DNA of 64,000 nucleotides from Aldrovandia affinis (GCA_029706075.1 JAINUG010000131.1:1-64000), one strand, 5' to 3'; shown: positions 25,023-52,240, counted from the first letter of the stretch. Numbers and translations are program-made. The notes: generated by a model not told the origin, from the letters alone.

Positions 25023-25103
25023 TATATTCTGGCATAAAGTATCAAACTAAATTGTGAAGGAAAGGTTGCTGCTTCTAAAAACATGGCTGTCACAAAATAT
25101 TAC

Positions 25104-26004
25104 TGTCACACGCCACGTGACAAACCCTGGATGGGAACAGAGCAGACTGGAGACACGGAGTGGAGTTTGTCGGTCTACGGACCAGATTTTATTTAATTTT
25201 TCCTGTCTCTCCCCCCAGACATGGGGAAGAGGAAGAGTTAACATATAACAAACACAAACACAGACACAAAATCTTCACCCTACTCGCCACAAAGCTTTCA
25301 GGTAAAAACAACGAACTAAAATAACAAACTAAAATAATCATAACTTACTTACTCCAGGGCACCCTCTCGCTCTCCTCCACAATCACACCAAGGGAGAGAG
25401 GCGGACACTCTTAATGCACCCCCTCTCCCTCTTCCACACACACAACAAACACAGACACAGGAAATCTACTCAGTCACTTTCGACAAACACTCCACAACAC
25501 TCCTCAAGACACAGACAAGTCTCACTTTCAACACTCACACATAATGACATGACATGACATGACATGACATGACATGACATGACATGACATGAACATGACA
25601 TGACATGACATGACATGACATGACATGACATGACATGACAAGACTGACTCGCCACTCCCCACCTGCCCCACCTGCTCTTAAATGGGCTTAGTTTCTGCCT
25701 GGCTCAGGTGGGACTCGTGAGGCAATCACCCAATCACAATCACTCACTCACATACTCACACAGACACCCAATCAGCCAATTGACTTCCATATCAATTGAC
25801 TGATTGACACCAATTAAATAATAAAATAATAATTAAACCAATTATGGCCTTTGGAGCAACCTTCCGGGCCATGGTTTACTCTCACACCCTGTGAGAGTGC
25901 CAAACCTGCCCCCAGAAAGTCTACCTGCTCCAAAGGCCTCCACAACATATAAAGACACAGACAACCATGCCACTCCCACGTGGCTGAGACCGACGTCCTC
26001 CACA
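25104..26004 (-). mobile_element. Solo LTR of the unassigned LTR family (copy 2)
   Basis: A 901-base unit bounded by TG...CA, flanked by a perfect 5-bp duplication ATTAC (25,099-25,103 and 26,005-26,009). Both ends match copy 1 at 13,659-15,199; the middle is shorter because most of the internal repeat array is missing. On the minus strand it carries AATAAA about 90 bases before its 3' end and a TTTAAGAGCAGG promoter-like box. Confidence 0.82.
25543..25637. repeat. Pentanucleotide microsatellite (TGACA)n
   Basis: About 19 units of TGACA with one phase slip, inside the solo LTR. The matching part of copy 1 (14,760-14,910) has scattered ATGACA and ATGACAAGACAAG, so the array grew from a seed within the LTR. 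Confidence 0.9.
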
Positions 26005-26347
26005 ATTACCTTTGCCTTACAAAGGTCTCAAACTTGCAGTGGAGTAAACACAGAAAACATCCACAACAAGAACAACAACTATATTGTGTGTCCAATATGG
26101 TGGCACTAGTGCTGTTAGTTACTGTATTTTCAGCATTAGCACATTTATTCAGAGAAGCTTATGAGGATCTTTGGGTTATGGACTGTGCTTGGCCCCATCA
26201 ATTACTGCTTTTTAAACTTTTTTTTTGTTTGTTTTTGATTATTTTCCCATTTTACTCCCAATTGTAATCTCTTTCTATTTCAACAACTACACTGCCCACT
26301 AAAGTCTTTTAATTTGTATGGCACTGTGGGCATTTAGAATATAAAAA

Positions 26348-26700
26348 AACAGGGGCAGCAGTGTCTCAGTGGTTAGCGACGCGGGCTGGCAAGCAAAGGG
26401 TTGCTCGAATCCCAGGAAGAGCAGCAAAAAAGCAATGAGCTGGAAACCGGAGGGATGCCAGTTCACTTTCTGGGGCACTGCCAAAGTGCCCATGAGCAAG
26501 GCACTGAACCCCTAACTGCTCCAGGGACACTGTACTTTGGCTGACCCTGCGCTCTGACCTCTCTGATCGTGTATGTGCATCTAGGAGAGGTATGTGAAAA
26601 GATACATTCCAATTACCCTATGTAAAAGCTGTGTGTAACATGGCAAATGAAGATCCTTATCCTATCCAGGATAGATCCAGTAGATTTCAGGTTATTTTCA
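26348..26700 (+). mobile_element. tRNA-derived SINE
   Basis: The head GTCTCAGTGGTTAGCGACGC resembles box A of a tRNA, and TTGCTCGAATCCC resembles box B with a small insertion. The body has CCCATGAGCAAGGCACTGAA followed by CCCCTAACTGCTCC, a segment conserved in teleost V-SINE-type elements. The tail is diverged. Confidence 0.8.
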
Positions 26701-26835
26701 GGTTAGTCAGTAGAGCTTTGTTCATGTTCTCCATGTAGACAGGTGGTTAGAAATGCAACTTCATTTAACACCAGCTAGGCAAGCTCCCTGGAAACTCAAT
26801 ATATATATCATGTTAGATACAGCTAGATAGCTAGC

Positions 26836-26917
26836 TGCATTTTAATTGATTTTTTTATAGAGAAAAAGTTGAGAGCTGCATTTTAATTGATTTTTTTATA
26901 GAGAAAAAGTTGAGACG
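26836..26917. repeat. 41-bp tandem duplication
   Basis: AGCTGCATTTTAATTGATTT and the next 21 bases occur twice in direct succession without a mismatch that I can see. The surrounding 26,700-27,260 is AT-rich with no gene recognised. Confidence 0.85.
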
Positions 26918-27265
26918 ATATGGCATCATCATTTTGAAGCAAAATATTGAGCGTATTGGTGCTTTGTGCAACATTTAACAAATATGAAAAAAAATTTAAT
27001 AGAAAATTGATGTTAAAGGAGAGTTTTTTGGTATGACATATTAGTATGTACTATAAGATGAAAAATGGTCTAGCCATTCAATATTATTGAGGGAAAATTC
27101 AGAATCGTATAAAAAAAACTATTCAGGGTTCAAGATATGGCTTGGCATGCATTCATGTGCAATTCCAAATTGCATAGCAAGGTACAGCCTTAAGTCTTTC
27201 ACTTAAAGGAAGGGAAGGGGAGTCTGAAAATGCTGAAAGGGATACTGAAGAGAGTATTCTATATA

Positions 27266-28680
27266 CAGTACCCTTTAAACATGGTCTCAAAAATGTCACC
27301 TTTTATCGCCTTACAGCCTCAAATTAAAACATTAAATCACACTTTTACCATCTTTATTTACACATTTTACCCTACAATTTCCAAGTGGAAAAAAATTCTA
27401 CAAATTTCTGAACATTAATTAAAAATAAAGAACTGGAATAACTTGAATTTGATTGACAAGTCTACGTATACAACACTGAGTTAGTACTTGGTAGAAGCAC
27501 CCTTTGGTAGAATTACAGCCATACGTCTGTTTGGATATGTTTCTACCAGCTTTGCACACCTATTTTGGGCTTACACAACTGTTCAAGCTCAAGACCATTT
27601 AGCTCTTCAAGTCATTCCACAGATTTTCAATAAGATTTAGGTCAGGGATCTGACTAAGCCACTCAAGGACATTCACCTTTTTGTTTTTTAGCCACTTCAC
27701 TCTTGCTTTAGCTGTGTGCTTTGGGTCATTGCTGAAAGGTGAACCGCCTTCCCAATTTCAACTTTCTTGCAGAGGGCAGCAGGTTTTCCTCAATAATTTT
27801 TCTGTATTTTCCTCCATCCATTTTCCCTTCTATCCTGAAAAGTGCCCCAATCCCCGCTGTCGAGAAACACCCCCATATCAGAATGCTGACAACACCATGC
27901 TTAACAGAAGGGATGGCATTGTTTGGGTGATGTGCTCTTTTGGGGTTTTGCCAAACTTAACATTTTGCATTTAGGTCAAAAATTTATATCTTGGTTTTCA
28001 TCTGAACCCTTTTTCCACAATATTCAGAATATTCCGTTTTTTGCATACCTCAAATGGGACTGAATGTGGACTGTTTTGAGTAGTGGCTTCCTTATTGCTA
28101 CCCTACCATACAGACCAAAATTGTGGCCTGATATAGGCAAGATCCTGGTGGTGCCATGCACTGTCCACTTCTTAATTATAGTCTGGACCGTGCTCCAAGG
28201 GATATTTAAGGCCTTTGAAACCTTTCTATACCCGTTTCCTGAAGAGTACCTTTCCATAACTTTATCCCAGAGTTTTTCTGAAAGCTCCTTGTTGCTCATA
28301 GTAGATTCTTTACTCTGAAATGCACTAACAAGCAGTGGAATCCTCTAGGAACAGCTGATTGTATTCTGAAGTAATCAGTGTCACTACAATTGAACACAGG
28401 TGAATGCCAATTAGCTTGGTGTGTGATCTGGAAAGTGATTGGTTACCCCAGAGCTAGTTTACAATTGGTATGATAAGCGGAGTGTAGTGTAGTCTTATTA
28501 ATCCAAATTATTCTCGTTTTTTATTTCTAATTAATGTTCAGAAATTTTGATAATTTTTCACTTGAAAGTTGTATGGAAAATGTGTAAATAAAGGTGAGAT
28601 TTATTATGTTTCCATTTCAGGCTGTAAGGTAACAAAAGGTGACATTTTTGAGACGGGGTGTAGACTTTAATGGGGCACTG
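27266..28680 (-). mobile_element. Decayed Tc1-like transposon
   Basis: The terminal repeats are CAGTACCCTTTAAAC (left) and, inverted, CAGTGCCCCATTAAAG (right), bordered by TA, with inner homology TCTCAAAAATGTCACCTTTT at both ends. The N-terminus of the transposase is readable on the minus strand from 28,299 (MSNKELSEKLWDKVMERYSS, helix-turn-helix) and a LNLIENLW-like catalytic piece lies near 27,640. The coding region is shredded by many frameshifts. Its length, 1.4 kb, is close to normal. Confidence 0.85.
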
Positions 28681-29014
28681 TATAAGATAGCATGTTGCAT
28701 AAATGGAGAACCCTCAGAGCCCTCTGCAAGGGTTTGCATGTCAGCTTTACATGTTAAAAAAGTGGATTCCATTTCACTGTGTTTTATTCTGTAGTGCTGT
28801 AATAAGATGAACTACTGTCAATGGGCTTGACTATTTCAAAATGGAGACAAACCCCAATGGCAATAGGTCTGGATAAAAAGTATATCCTTGGATGTGTCCG
28901 AATCCTCATTTAAGATTCAGTACCAGACTAAGACAAAGAATAGGTTAATTGAAGAATAGATCATGGTGGGCTATTTGAATAAACACTGAAAAACATATTG
29001 ATATTTTTGATATT

Positions 29015-29020
29015 TTTATT
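29015..29020 (-). terminator. Polyadenylation signal of myosin copy A
   Basis: AATAAA on the minus strand, about 80 bases past the TAA stop at 29,101-29,103, placing the transcript end near 28,990-29,000. The short 3' UTR is usual for sarcomeric myosin mRNAs. Confidence 0.75.
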
Positions 29021-29100
29021 CAGTGTTTACAAAGACTTTCACAATGACATTCATATTGTATGAAACTTGGAGAGACTTTAGCTGATGAAATTCATCTTCT

Positions 29101-43809
<14,709 letters not shown>

Positions 43810-43889
43810 GGTTGCTGCTCACTGTGGTATTAAAGATCCAGTCAGTTCAGTCAATATTGAGTCGAGTTAAGTACCATTGAGTATCTTAC

Positions 43890-43925
43890 CTTATCTCACC
43901 CCAAGATCAGTTGTTTTCCAGGACA
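43890..43925 (-). other. Noncoding exon 2 of myosin copy A (5' UTR)
   Basis: A 36-base segment between a CAG acceptor and a GTAAGA donor, matching the copy B exon at its 5' side (TGTCCTGGAAAA) and differing at its 3' side. Exon 3 begins near 43,821 with 12 untranslated bases before the ATG at 43,809. Confidence 0.75.
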
Positions 43926-44539
43926 CTGCAAAACATTGTTTTTAAATCAATAATGATAATTTTAATTTTAAATCAATAATTTATTTTTTCTCCACAAATG
44001 TGTTCAAACAAAATTGTTAGTTTATTGAAAAATGGGGTTTTGAAAAACCAGTGGCCTGTCCAATTTTGGCCTGTCAGAGCAGAACATTTTTCATGTATCA
44101 TGATCTGCATATTCTTGAATGATGAATATTTTGGTATTTTACAGACTTTTAAAAAACAAACTAAGAAAAAACAGTGTTTAAAAAACATTTTTTAACAGTG
44201 TAGATAGTTCTGCCAAATAAATAATGCACTTTTCCTAATGTCATAATTGTTTCCTATCCCTTGCACTAACATCATGTTTTGTAAATGCATTTATATTAAT
44301 AGTTTCACATTTTAAATTAAGATATTGGGAATTCGTAGCTTACATATTTGCATTCGAAAAGACATGTCCTGTTCAAATTTTGAAAGCCACATTTATACCC
44401 TGCACTATACCAAAGTCACACTGAAGAGTCAAACCAGAAGTGATGGCTCTTACATATCATTAAAAATAGTAACCTTATATACCCTAAATTAACTCATTGT
44501 AGAATACATCAAGCCTGCGTAGCTTACTCTCAGAAGTAA

Positions 44540-44542
<3 letters not shown>

Positions 44543-44622
<80 letters not shown>
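44543..44622. repeat. (CA)40 microsatellite
   Basis: About 40 uninterrupted CA units in intron 1 of myosin copy A, absent from intron 1 of copy B. Confidence 0.97.
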
Positions 44623-44627
<5 letters not shown>

Positions 44628-44659
44628 CATCTGCATTGGCTCCCACTGTACTGCATACA

Positions 44660-44822
44660 GGCAGTAGCAGTGCCAAGTTGTACCCTTGGGAAAGGTACTT
44701 AACCTGAATTGCTTCAGTAAAAATATCCAGCTATGTAAATGGATTGTATGTAAAGAAATGTAAAACTGTGTAAGTCACTCTGGATAAGAGTGTCTGCTAA
44801 ACGCCTAAAATGTAAATGTAAA
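44660..44822 (+). mobile_element. V-SINE-like element, 5'-truncated
   Basis: It contains GTACCCTTGGGAAAGGTACT then TTAACCTGAATTGC (conserved V-SINE middle), and GTCACTCTGGATAAGAGTGT then CTGCTAAACGCC, the tail shared with L2-type LINEs, ending in AATGTAAATGTA. The tRNA head is missing. It lies in myosin intron 1, 70 bases from exon 1. Confidence 0.8.
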
Positions 44823-44889
44823 AAATGCAGTAAAATGTTCACATGTGATCTGCTCTGCCAGTGTTGGATAGGAGATGTAAGGGACTCAC

Positions 44890-44918
44890 CACAGGCTGTT
44901 TCTTGGTGTTCTTCTCTG
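44890..44918 (-). other. Noncoding exon 1 of myosin copy A
   Basis: The left end is fixed by a GTGAGT donor at 44,884-44,889. The right end is estimated from the TATA box. It aligns with copy B exon 1. Confidence 0.65.
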
Positions 44919-44940
44919 TAGTGGATACCTCTGTGGGGGT

Positions 44941-44986
44941 GCTTATATAGAGCTAAATCTGCCAGCCAAGCACAAGCTAAATTTGG
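44941..44986 (-). promoter_or_regulatory. Core promoter of myosin copy A
   Basis: On the minus strand, CTATATAAGC (44,941-44,950) is the TATA box. CCAAATTTAG at 44,977-44,986 is a near-CArG motif in the same position as in copy B. The homology to copy B resumes at about 44,830 and fades beyond about 45,050, which marks a conserved proximal promoter. Confidence 0.65.
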
Positions 44987-45049
44987 ACCACTGGTCAAGG
45001 TATGGATTGTTTTACTCCTTTATGGTCGTGTTTGGATGTGGTTGCTTTA

Positions 45050-47325
45050 TCCAGTATGTGCAGATATTTTATATTTCCTCTTTTGTACAGAATTTACAGG
45101 TTTCTTACTGTCAAAATACATGTCATGTATATATATACAAAACTACTTCTTTTTTTTAAATGCTGAATTTTAGAAGTTCAGAACGAAGTTCTTCTAAAGT
45201 GTAATAATGCAAAAAAGTTTTTTTGCTGATTTCAATGCTGTATTTTGTATTTGACATTTTTACATTTCAGTGATGAAATATTTATTTTGAAATCATAAAG
45301 CATACATACTAGCATTTTTTTCATAGATTTCCAAAATATATATTTCTCCGAACAAATCCACCATCCAGTGGTATGGTCTTACAGTTTACCACGAGAGAAT
45401 GTAACATGGGTATTGATGCTTCTATATTGCCTCAGTTTTAGTCAAATGCAAATGTGGGTGACTATCAGTGTAAATGTGGGTAACATCAGTAAACATTTAG
45501 TAACTTCAGTTGTAGCAGAATCACTTCTTTGTCAGGTTTAGGGGCTGATTATAGAAAACTCATAAAAAATTATGTGAGGACATAATCAACAGGGCATTTT
45601 AAGGTGAAATATATATGAAACATAAACAATGTAATGTGAAGAAAAACAATTCTTCCCCTAAATGTGTTAAGGGCTAAACACATTCTGCCTTCATTGAATC
45701 AAAAGACAACTGAGGTGAACAGAGGAGATGTTTTTTTAAGTATGTGTATATTATGTTTACTCATATATTAAATAAGCACCAAAGAACAATTCTTAATATT
45801 AATTATTTTATTTCAGATCATATATTTAGACCATATAATATTTGACACCTAGAGATGTTGCTATGGGTTCTCCTTCAGTTGGTTAGAGAGTGCAGGTTTT
45901 GGCACATGCCAGTCAAAGGTTGTATGACTTAACAGCTGGTGCAAGGGCATGTCAGGGGTTTATATTTGTTTTTAATACTTTTAGATTTTTTAGTGCACAA
46001 TTGTATTTCCCCATCTAGTCCATATGGATAATTTATGCATTACCCTTCTATCATGCCACGGAAATACTCTTTATTATCCGCACCACATGTAACCTGCTCA
46101 TTCACTGCTGTAATTATATCATATCATATACTAGCTTATATAATATATCTTGTTTCATAAGTCTGGATACAAAAGCAAAATCAGTGCCATGTTGCCATTA
46201 AATGTACATTTTAGTCCAGTGTCCACAGACAGCAGCAGCTTTAAACTTGGTGTTTAAAGTCTTTGAAAACTCTGTAATTATTTTGTTTAAAGCACATTTC
46301 AATATGATAAAGTATCAAAAATCATATAAGATATAAAGACTAGTGTTGTTCTCTGTAAGGACTGAACCTAACCTGCATAATGAAGCAATCATCACTCTGT
46401 GAAGTGCTCCAGTGCCATTACTGATTGAATTTTCCCTCGCATAACTAGCAGTAAAGTTTTATGAGGTTTTCTCAGTGCTAAGAAGGTGAGGATGTATTCG
46501 GGGAGATTGATAGGCTTGTGTGCATGCTGCCAATACACACCACCAGCCAGCAGGCATCTGTTCACCTCCCTTCAGCATTCCTGGCATTTTTATTATGGCA
46601 GGGGCTAAGCACTTCTAATTCAGGCCCACTGGCCACTGACCCTCTCCATGTGTGGTGAATTTTAATTTGACAAATGGATGTGGTGCTGTAACACTTTTAC
46701 AAAGGTGGAAATGTTTAGATACAGTAGCATTTAGCCCCACCTCTGATTCTTCTCTGTGTACTTTTTAATGTGGATCCCAAGCAAAAGATGCTTTAACTCT
46801 TACAGTTAAGGCTAATCTATCTATTTAACATACATAGTAAGAAATGTCAATATATTTTCCTTTTGCTAGGCAATCAAGATTAAAAAAAGTAATAAAGATT
46901 TTTTATTTTTTATTATTCAGTTGATTTTCTTTAGTTCTAAATCAGATCTCTTTTTTTACCAGTTCTACCAGATGATGATTGATGAGAATCTAAAATCGAT
47001 CTATCTATTTTAAAGACATATGTTAAACCAGGCATATTGAAAACATATAATTTGAGAAGGTACATCATTTTCATTTTGGTTTTGGCTTTTAGGCATTTCT
47101 GAATACCCTTAGATATTTTCCATTTCTATGTAACCTATAACGTCTTTTTAACAACATCATCGACATCCATTTTTGTAACTGACTACTTTATTTTATTTTT
47201 AAACTTGTGAAATAATGTCTCTATAATGCACTTAGCCAAACACTTCCTGTCTATTTCTGTGCAAAATATTTTGATTTGATTGGCTTTGATTGTACTTGTA
47301 CACATAATACTGTAGCAGGTTCATG
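45050..47325. other. Upstream region of myosin copy A, no gene
   Basis: AT-rich sequence with no convincing coding frame, RNA gene or known mobile element. Distal regulatory sequence for the myosin gene could lie here but cannot be picked out by eye. Confidence 0.5.
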
Positions 47326-47330
47326 TCGGA

Positions 47331-47440
47331 TTTGGGTTGGGTTAGATTTGGTTTGTGTTAGTTGGGTTGTGTTTGGTTGGGTTGGGTTGGGTTGTGTTAG
47401 AGCAGGTTTGGGTTGAGTTAGAGTTGAGTTGGCTTGGCTC
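47331..47440. repeat. Degenerate GGGTT-rich simple repeat
   Basis: Repeated TTGGGTTGGG, GTTAGATTTGG and GTTGAG words. It resembles simple satellite growth rather than a telomeric array: the TTAGGG unit is not what repeats. Confidence 0.7.
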
Positions 47441-47706
47441 CAGCAGTGTAGCAGTACACTCCAGTGGCCTTGGGGACCCGCAGTGCAACAGGGCTCATAA
47501 CTAAATGCAGTAATGGGGCTGAAAAGCCTAGATTGAGAGGATGGTGTGGGCCCCTAAGCAATGTGCACCTGATCTCTGTATCAGGACTCCAGTCCTTATG
47601 TGGGCACAGCTTTTTACCTCCATTCTCATTAGGCTGCAGCTGCTGGCTCCAGCACAACACACTGGGACAGGGTGAGTGAGGACACCACTACTGTACTACT
47701 GCACTG

Positions 47707-47792
47707 GCTGTGTGTGTCTGTCTGTGTGCATGCATGAGAGAGAGTGTGTGTGTGTGCATACTATATATTAATGTATGTGTGTGTGTGTGTGA
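47707..47792. repeat. Imperfect TG microsatellite
   Basis: Interrupted runs of TG with TCTG and GAGA interruptions. Confidence 0.8.
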
Positions 47793-48882
47793 TGAAAATG
47801 ATCAAAAGGCTGTATAAAACAACACAGATTTTGAACGATATTGTAGGCTCGAAAAATTGTATAATTATATTATTTTATACTAATATACAGAAACATTTTT
47901 ACCGCTCAGAGATAAAGATTTTCTTTAACAAGTAATTTAAAAAGAAAAGGTATGTGGCACAACAACAACAAAATCTGCATTAATGTGCCCTCTTCTATAG
48001 TGTTTTATGAGATTGGTGAACATATGAACATATGTTACAAGGATCAAACACATAAAAGATCAACATCACTTCACCGCTGGAACTTCTCATTTGTAAGATC
48101 AGTATTCCAAATTCAAACGGACACGGCAGCTCATCTGCAGATCTGTCAAATTACGAAAAGAAAAGTCCAGGCAATCGATCAGGAAGCCTGTGTAGGACTT
48201 TGCTAAAGCATTTGGCTAGATCAAAAGATTACTATAACGTTGTGGAATTGTTTTCTAACTTACCTATATAACTTAATATATACAGTATTTCTAGTGAGCT
48301 AGCCGGCTTCTTAAACGTATGCCTTTTTCAGCAATCTTTGCTACAGCCACTCCCACACAACAAGTTGACAGTAGTGTTATCAAATTAGCTCGTTAATTTT
48401 TCTGGCACTTGTCACGTAGGCTATAGTTAATCTCGCCAGATAAATTAGCTCACTACGATGACGTACTGTAGCGTTGTTTATTTACAAGCTTGTTAAGTAA
48501 TTCATGTTAGCTAGCTAGCTAACGTGAGCGCGATTAATTTATATTACCCCCATTGCTACTTTGTGTTAATATTGGCTCATCGATCATGCTAATACTGTCT
48601 GTTCTTGACAACATGGAAGAATAAATGTCCGTTCCAACAGTTTTCCAAATATCTCTCACATTTTATTTTGACTTCTGGCTGGTCTTTTTGGCCCATGACT
48701 GCCAAAGTAATGAATAAGTAATACGTACTAAGTAATGCATTCTTTCATCTTCCTGAACCTGGGCGAATAAGGTTATTTCTTGGCGGATTTACACATGACA
48801 AAATATGATCATTTTTACTTGATAACGATTTGAATTTTTCATACTTTTGCATTTTAATATATTCTTTGTGGCAAGTAGACGT
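47793..48882. other. Intergenic stretch, nothing recognised
   Basis: No supported gene. Short frames at 47,952-48,206 show no family resemblance. GCTAGCTAGCTAAC near 48,510 is simple sequence. Confidence 0.5.
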
Positions 48883-48890
48883 GGTGTAAA

Positions 48891-49209
48891 CAGGGCTGGA
48901 CTGGGACAAAAAATAGGCCCTGCCATTTGGCTCAGACCGTCCCATCACTAATGAACCAATGGGCCGCTGTCCATTTTGGGGCGGCCGTTCGATGGCAAAA
49001 AAAGCATGTGATTGGGCCGGCCCAGTGTCAGTGTAGAAAATGAACCAATGGGCCGCTGTCCATTTTTTGTTGGCCGTTAGATGACAAAATTTTTTTTTAA
49101 TTTTTATATTTTTTAATTAAAAATAATAATTATACCGGCCCTACCGGCCCAAAACTAGACCGGCCCACCGGGAATCGGCCCGGTAGACTATATAGCCATT
49201 CCAGCCCTG
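48891..49209. mobile_element. hAT-type MITE with perfect 8-bp target duplication
   Basis: A 319-base element with ends CAGGGCTGGACTGG and CCATTCCAGCCCTG, flanked on both sides by GGTGTAAA (48,883-48,890 and 49,210-49,217). An 8-bp duplication and CAGGG ends fit the hAT superfamily. Inside, a segment of about 88 bases starting ATGAACCAATGGGCCGCTGT occurs twice. There is no coding capacity. Confidence 0.88.
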
Positions 49210-49308
49210 GGTGTAAATGGAATAAACCACTCCAAGCCGTGTGTTCTCGTGTGTGAGCTATTCCTGATACACATACGCTGTATGTACTGTATATTTCTAT
49301 ATGCACAG

Positions 49309-49490
49309 TGCCCTCCAGAATTATTGGCACCCTTGGTAAAGATGAGCAAAAAAGTCAATGAAAAAATGTCTTCAGCTTGATCTTACACTCAAAATATGAG
49401 AGAAATCTAACCTTTAATTGAAGTCAAATTATTAAAAGAAAAAAAATCCTTATCAAAAAATAAACATTTGTATATTGATCAATTAAGATT
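49309..49490. repeat. Tc1-like terminal repeat fragment
   Basis: CAGTGCCCTCCAGAATTATT followed by GGCACCCTTGGTAAAGATGA is the end of a common fish Tc1-like family. No opposite end or transposase is nearby. Confidence 0.7.
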
Positions 49491-49793
49491 TTTACAGAGC
49501 ATTGTCACAAACATGCTGCACAAAAAACAGAAAAATGAAAACACCAGGCCTGAACCACCAAAAAAACAAAAAGTGAGGCAAAAAAAACTCCTTGGTGAGA
49601 AGAGAGAAACACTCCAAACAACAACAAAAATCCCCAGTGGCAAGAAATCTCACAACACAACACACAACATCCACAGCTTTGATCCTTCATGTTCTGTGTG
49701 GATTCCTGTCCAGCAGAGGCCTGTGTCATTTTTTTAATAATGTTTCCCCCGCACTGTCATCCTGTCCTTTTTAAACATTTGAATCACTTTGTA

Positions 49794-51042
49794 ACTGCCC
49801 GTCCCAAAAAAAAGTCACACACTCTAATATTTCGTTGGACCGCCTTTAGCTTTGATTACGGCACGCATTCGCCGTGGCATCGTTTCGATAAGCTTCTGTA
49901 ATGTCACAACATTTATTTCCGTCCAGAGTTGCATTAATTTTTTGCCAAGATCTTGTATTGATGATGGGAGAGTCGGACCGCTGCGCAAAGTCTTCTTCAG
50001 CACATCCCAAAGATTCTCAATGGGGTTAAGGTCTGGACTCTGTGGTGGCCAATCCATGTGTGAAAATGATGTCTCGTGCTCCCTGAACCACTCTTCCACA
50101 ATTTGAGCCCGATGAATCGTGGCATTGTCATCTTGGAATATGCCCATGCCATCAGGGAAGAAAAAAATCCATTGATGGAAAAATCTGGTCATTCAGTATA
50201 TTCAGGTAGTCAGCTGACCTCATTCTTTGGGTACATAAAGAACCTGAACCTTGACCTGACCAACTGCAGCAACCCCAGATCATAACACTGCCCCCACAGG
50301 CTTGTACGGTAGGCACTAGGCATGATGGGTGCATCACTTCATCCGCCTCTCTTCTTACCCTGATGCGCCCATCACTCTGGAACAGGGTAAATCTGGACTC
50401 ATCAGACCACATGACCTTCTCCCATTGCTCCAGAGTCCAATCTTTATGCTCCCTAGCAAATTGAAGCCTTTTTTTCCAATTAGCATCACTGACAAGTGGT
50501 TTTCTTAAGGCTACACAGCTGTTTAGTCCCAATTCCTTGAGTTCCCTTCGCATTGTGCTTGTGGAAATACTCTTACTTTCACTATTAAACATAGCCGTGA
50601 GTTCTACTGTTGATTTTTTACGATATGATTTCACCAAACGTTTAAGTGATCGCCGATCACGATCATTCAAGATTTTTTTCCGACCACATTTCTTCCTCTA
50701 AGATGATGGTTCACCACTATCCTTCCAGGTTTTAATAATGCGTTGGACAGTTCTTAACCCAATTTTAGTAGTTTCAGCAATCTCCTTAGTTGTTTTCTTT
50801 ACTTGATACAGGCCAATAATTTGACCCTTCTGAAACAGATTAACATCTTTTCCATGACCACAGGATATGTCTTCCAACAATGGTTGTTTAAGAAATGAGA
50901 AGCTACTCACTGCATCAGTTAGGGTTAAATAACTTGTTGCCAGCTAAAACATATTAATCACTGCAGTAATTATCCAATGGAAGGCTCTTACCTATTTGCT
51001 TAGTTAAATCCAGGTGGTGACTTTTTTGGGGGCCAGGCAGTG
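49794..51042 (-). mobile_element. Near-complete Tc1-like transposon
   Basis: A 1.25-kb element bordered by TA with inverted ends (CACTGCCTGGCC at the right; a diverged ACTGCCCGTCCC at the left). The transposase runs from 50,910 to 49,824 on the minus strand: a paired-like helix-turn-helix (VNLFQKGQIIGLYQVKKTTK), then [16 protein letters not shown] and NPIENLW, the DD34E catalytic set, to a stop after GGPTKY. It is interrupted by one in-frame stop near 50,698 and one frameshift near 50,160. The same family supplied the end fragment at 1-130. Confidence 0.93.
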
Positions 51043-51044
51043 TA

Positions 51045-52240
51045 TTTGTTCAGTTTGTTGTGACAGTCAGAAAATGAGGCAATGTTGTAATTTGGCCCTG
51101 TGCACTTCGCTGTGATGTTGTGTCCACTGAGGGAGGTAAATCACAGGGTCAGACATGCGCTATGGTAGTAATGACAGGGCCAGACATAGTGAGAAAGTGT
51201 TAACATGGGGGGAGTGTCACAGCGATAGTTCCTGGAGCCTCCACTGCTTGGGGATCCATGCCAGAGGCGAGAAATCTCTTCTCGAGTGTTTTTATAACAT
51301 CCCAGCTCACTCAGGGCCAGCTCCTGCACATGCTTCAGCTCACTCTGTGCAGCTCTCGGGTGTTCTCAGCTTACACAACATTACTCATTACAGCACTACT
51401 CATTGTCACTCCTCCTAAATTCTGAGTAAATTCATAGCTATTGTATGGTAAATTCATGGGTTGCAAATATGCTATTTAAATTTAATGTAATTTCTGTTGC
51501 AATGTTTTTCCAGGGCTGCATTTTCCAGGCAAGCCTGGAAAAAGTAACACAACTGAGTTGGCCTAAATGAAGTCGGGCTTTGTGTGTAGGAGAGGGCAGC
51601 AAATTCACGCTTTTAAGATAATGGCCAGGACTCAACAGGACTTAACGTTGACTCAAAATGAAATGCAAGTGTTTGTTTTTTTCTACACAAAACCTTTGCA
51701 AAGTTAAGGAGAAATATTTATCGAATCCAGGCTGATATGTTTCTCCTGACTTTGGTGATGCTGTTGTATCTAATGTTGCCAGGAGAGGGAAGCATATATC
51801 AGTTACGCAAGGGTGAATTTCCTGCATATACTGTATGTGAAAGCAGTTTATTGTATTTTTTACATTTGTTTCAGATTTTTCCCATTTCAACTATCCCCCC
51901 ACATGAGCTCGAGCTCACCACAGCTCGGGCTCGCACGCACAGCTCTGGGATCAGCACTGACAAAGGCAGATGAACCGCTTCCTCCGAGACGGAACCCAGC
52001 CAAACTGTTGACCGTAGCTCCGGTAGTATTTCTTGATCTTGTACGGATAGGACAAAGCTTCAGCCCTTTTCTATCCATTGCTCAATTAGGGAAGCACAGT
52101 GGCAAAATGCAAAGCAGTTGTTTTAGGGATGGAGAAGGGCAATTTTTGGTTCTGATATAAATTATAAAGGGGCTAATGGGATAAGAAGATAAGGATAAAA
52201 AGATGAAAAATAATTAAATGTAAGGAGAGATATAAAAGAA
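51045..52240. other. Intergenic stretch, nothing recognised
   Basis: No supported gene or known repeat. A short GC-richer patch lies at 51,900-52,030. Confidence 0.5.

Noticed and set aside
25470-25655. Open frame reading repeated SCHVM on the minus strand
   Set aside because: It is a translation of the TGACA microsatellite.
47331-47440. Possible interstitial telomere repeat
   Set aside because: The repeating word is a loose TTGGG/GGGTT pattern, not TTAGGG units in array.
49468-49737. Lysine-rich 89-residue frame
   Set aside because: It comes from A-rich sequence between a Tc1 end fragment and a full Tc1; no family resemblance.
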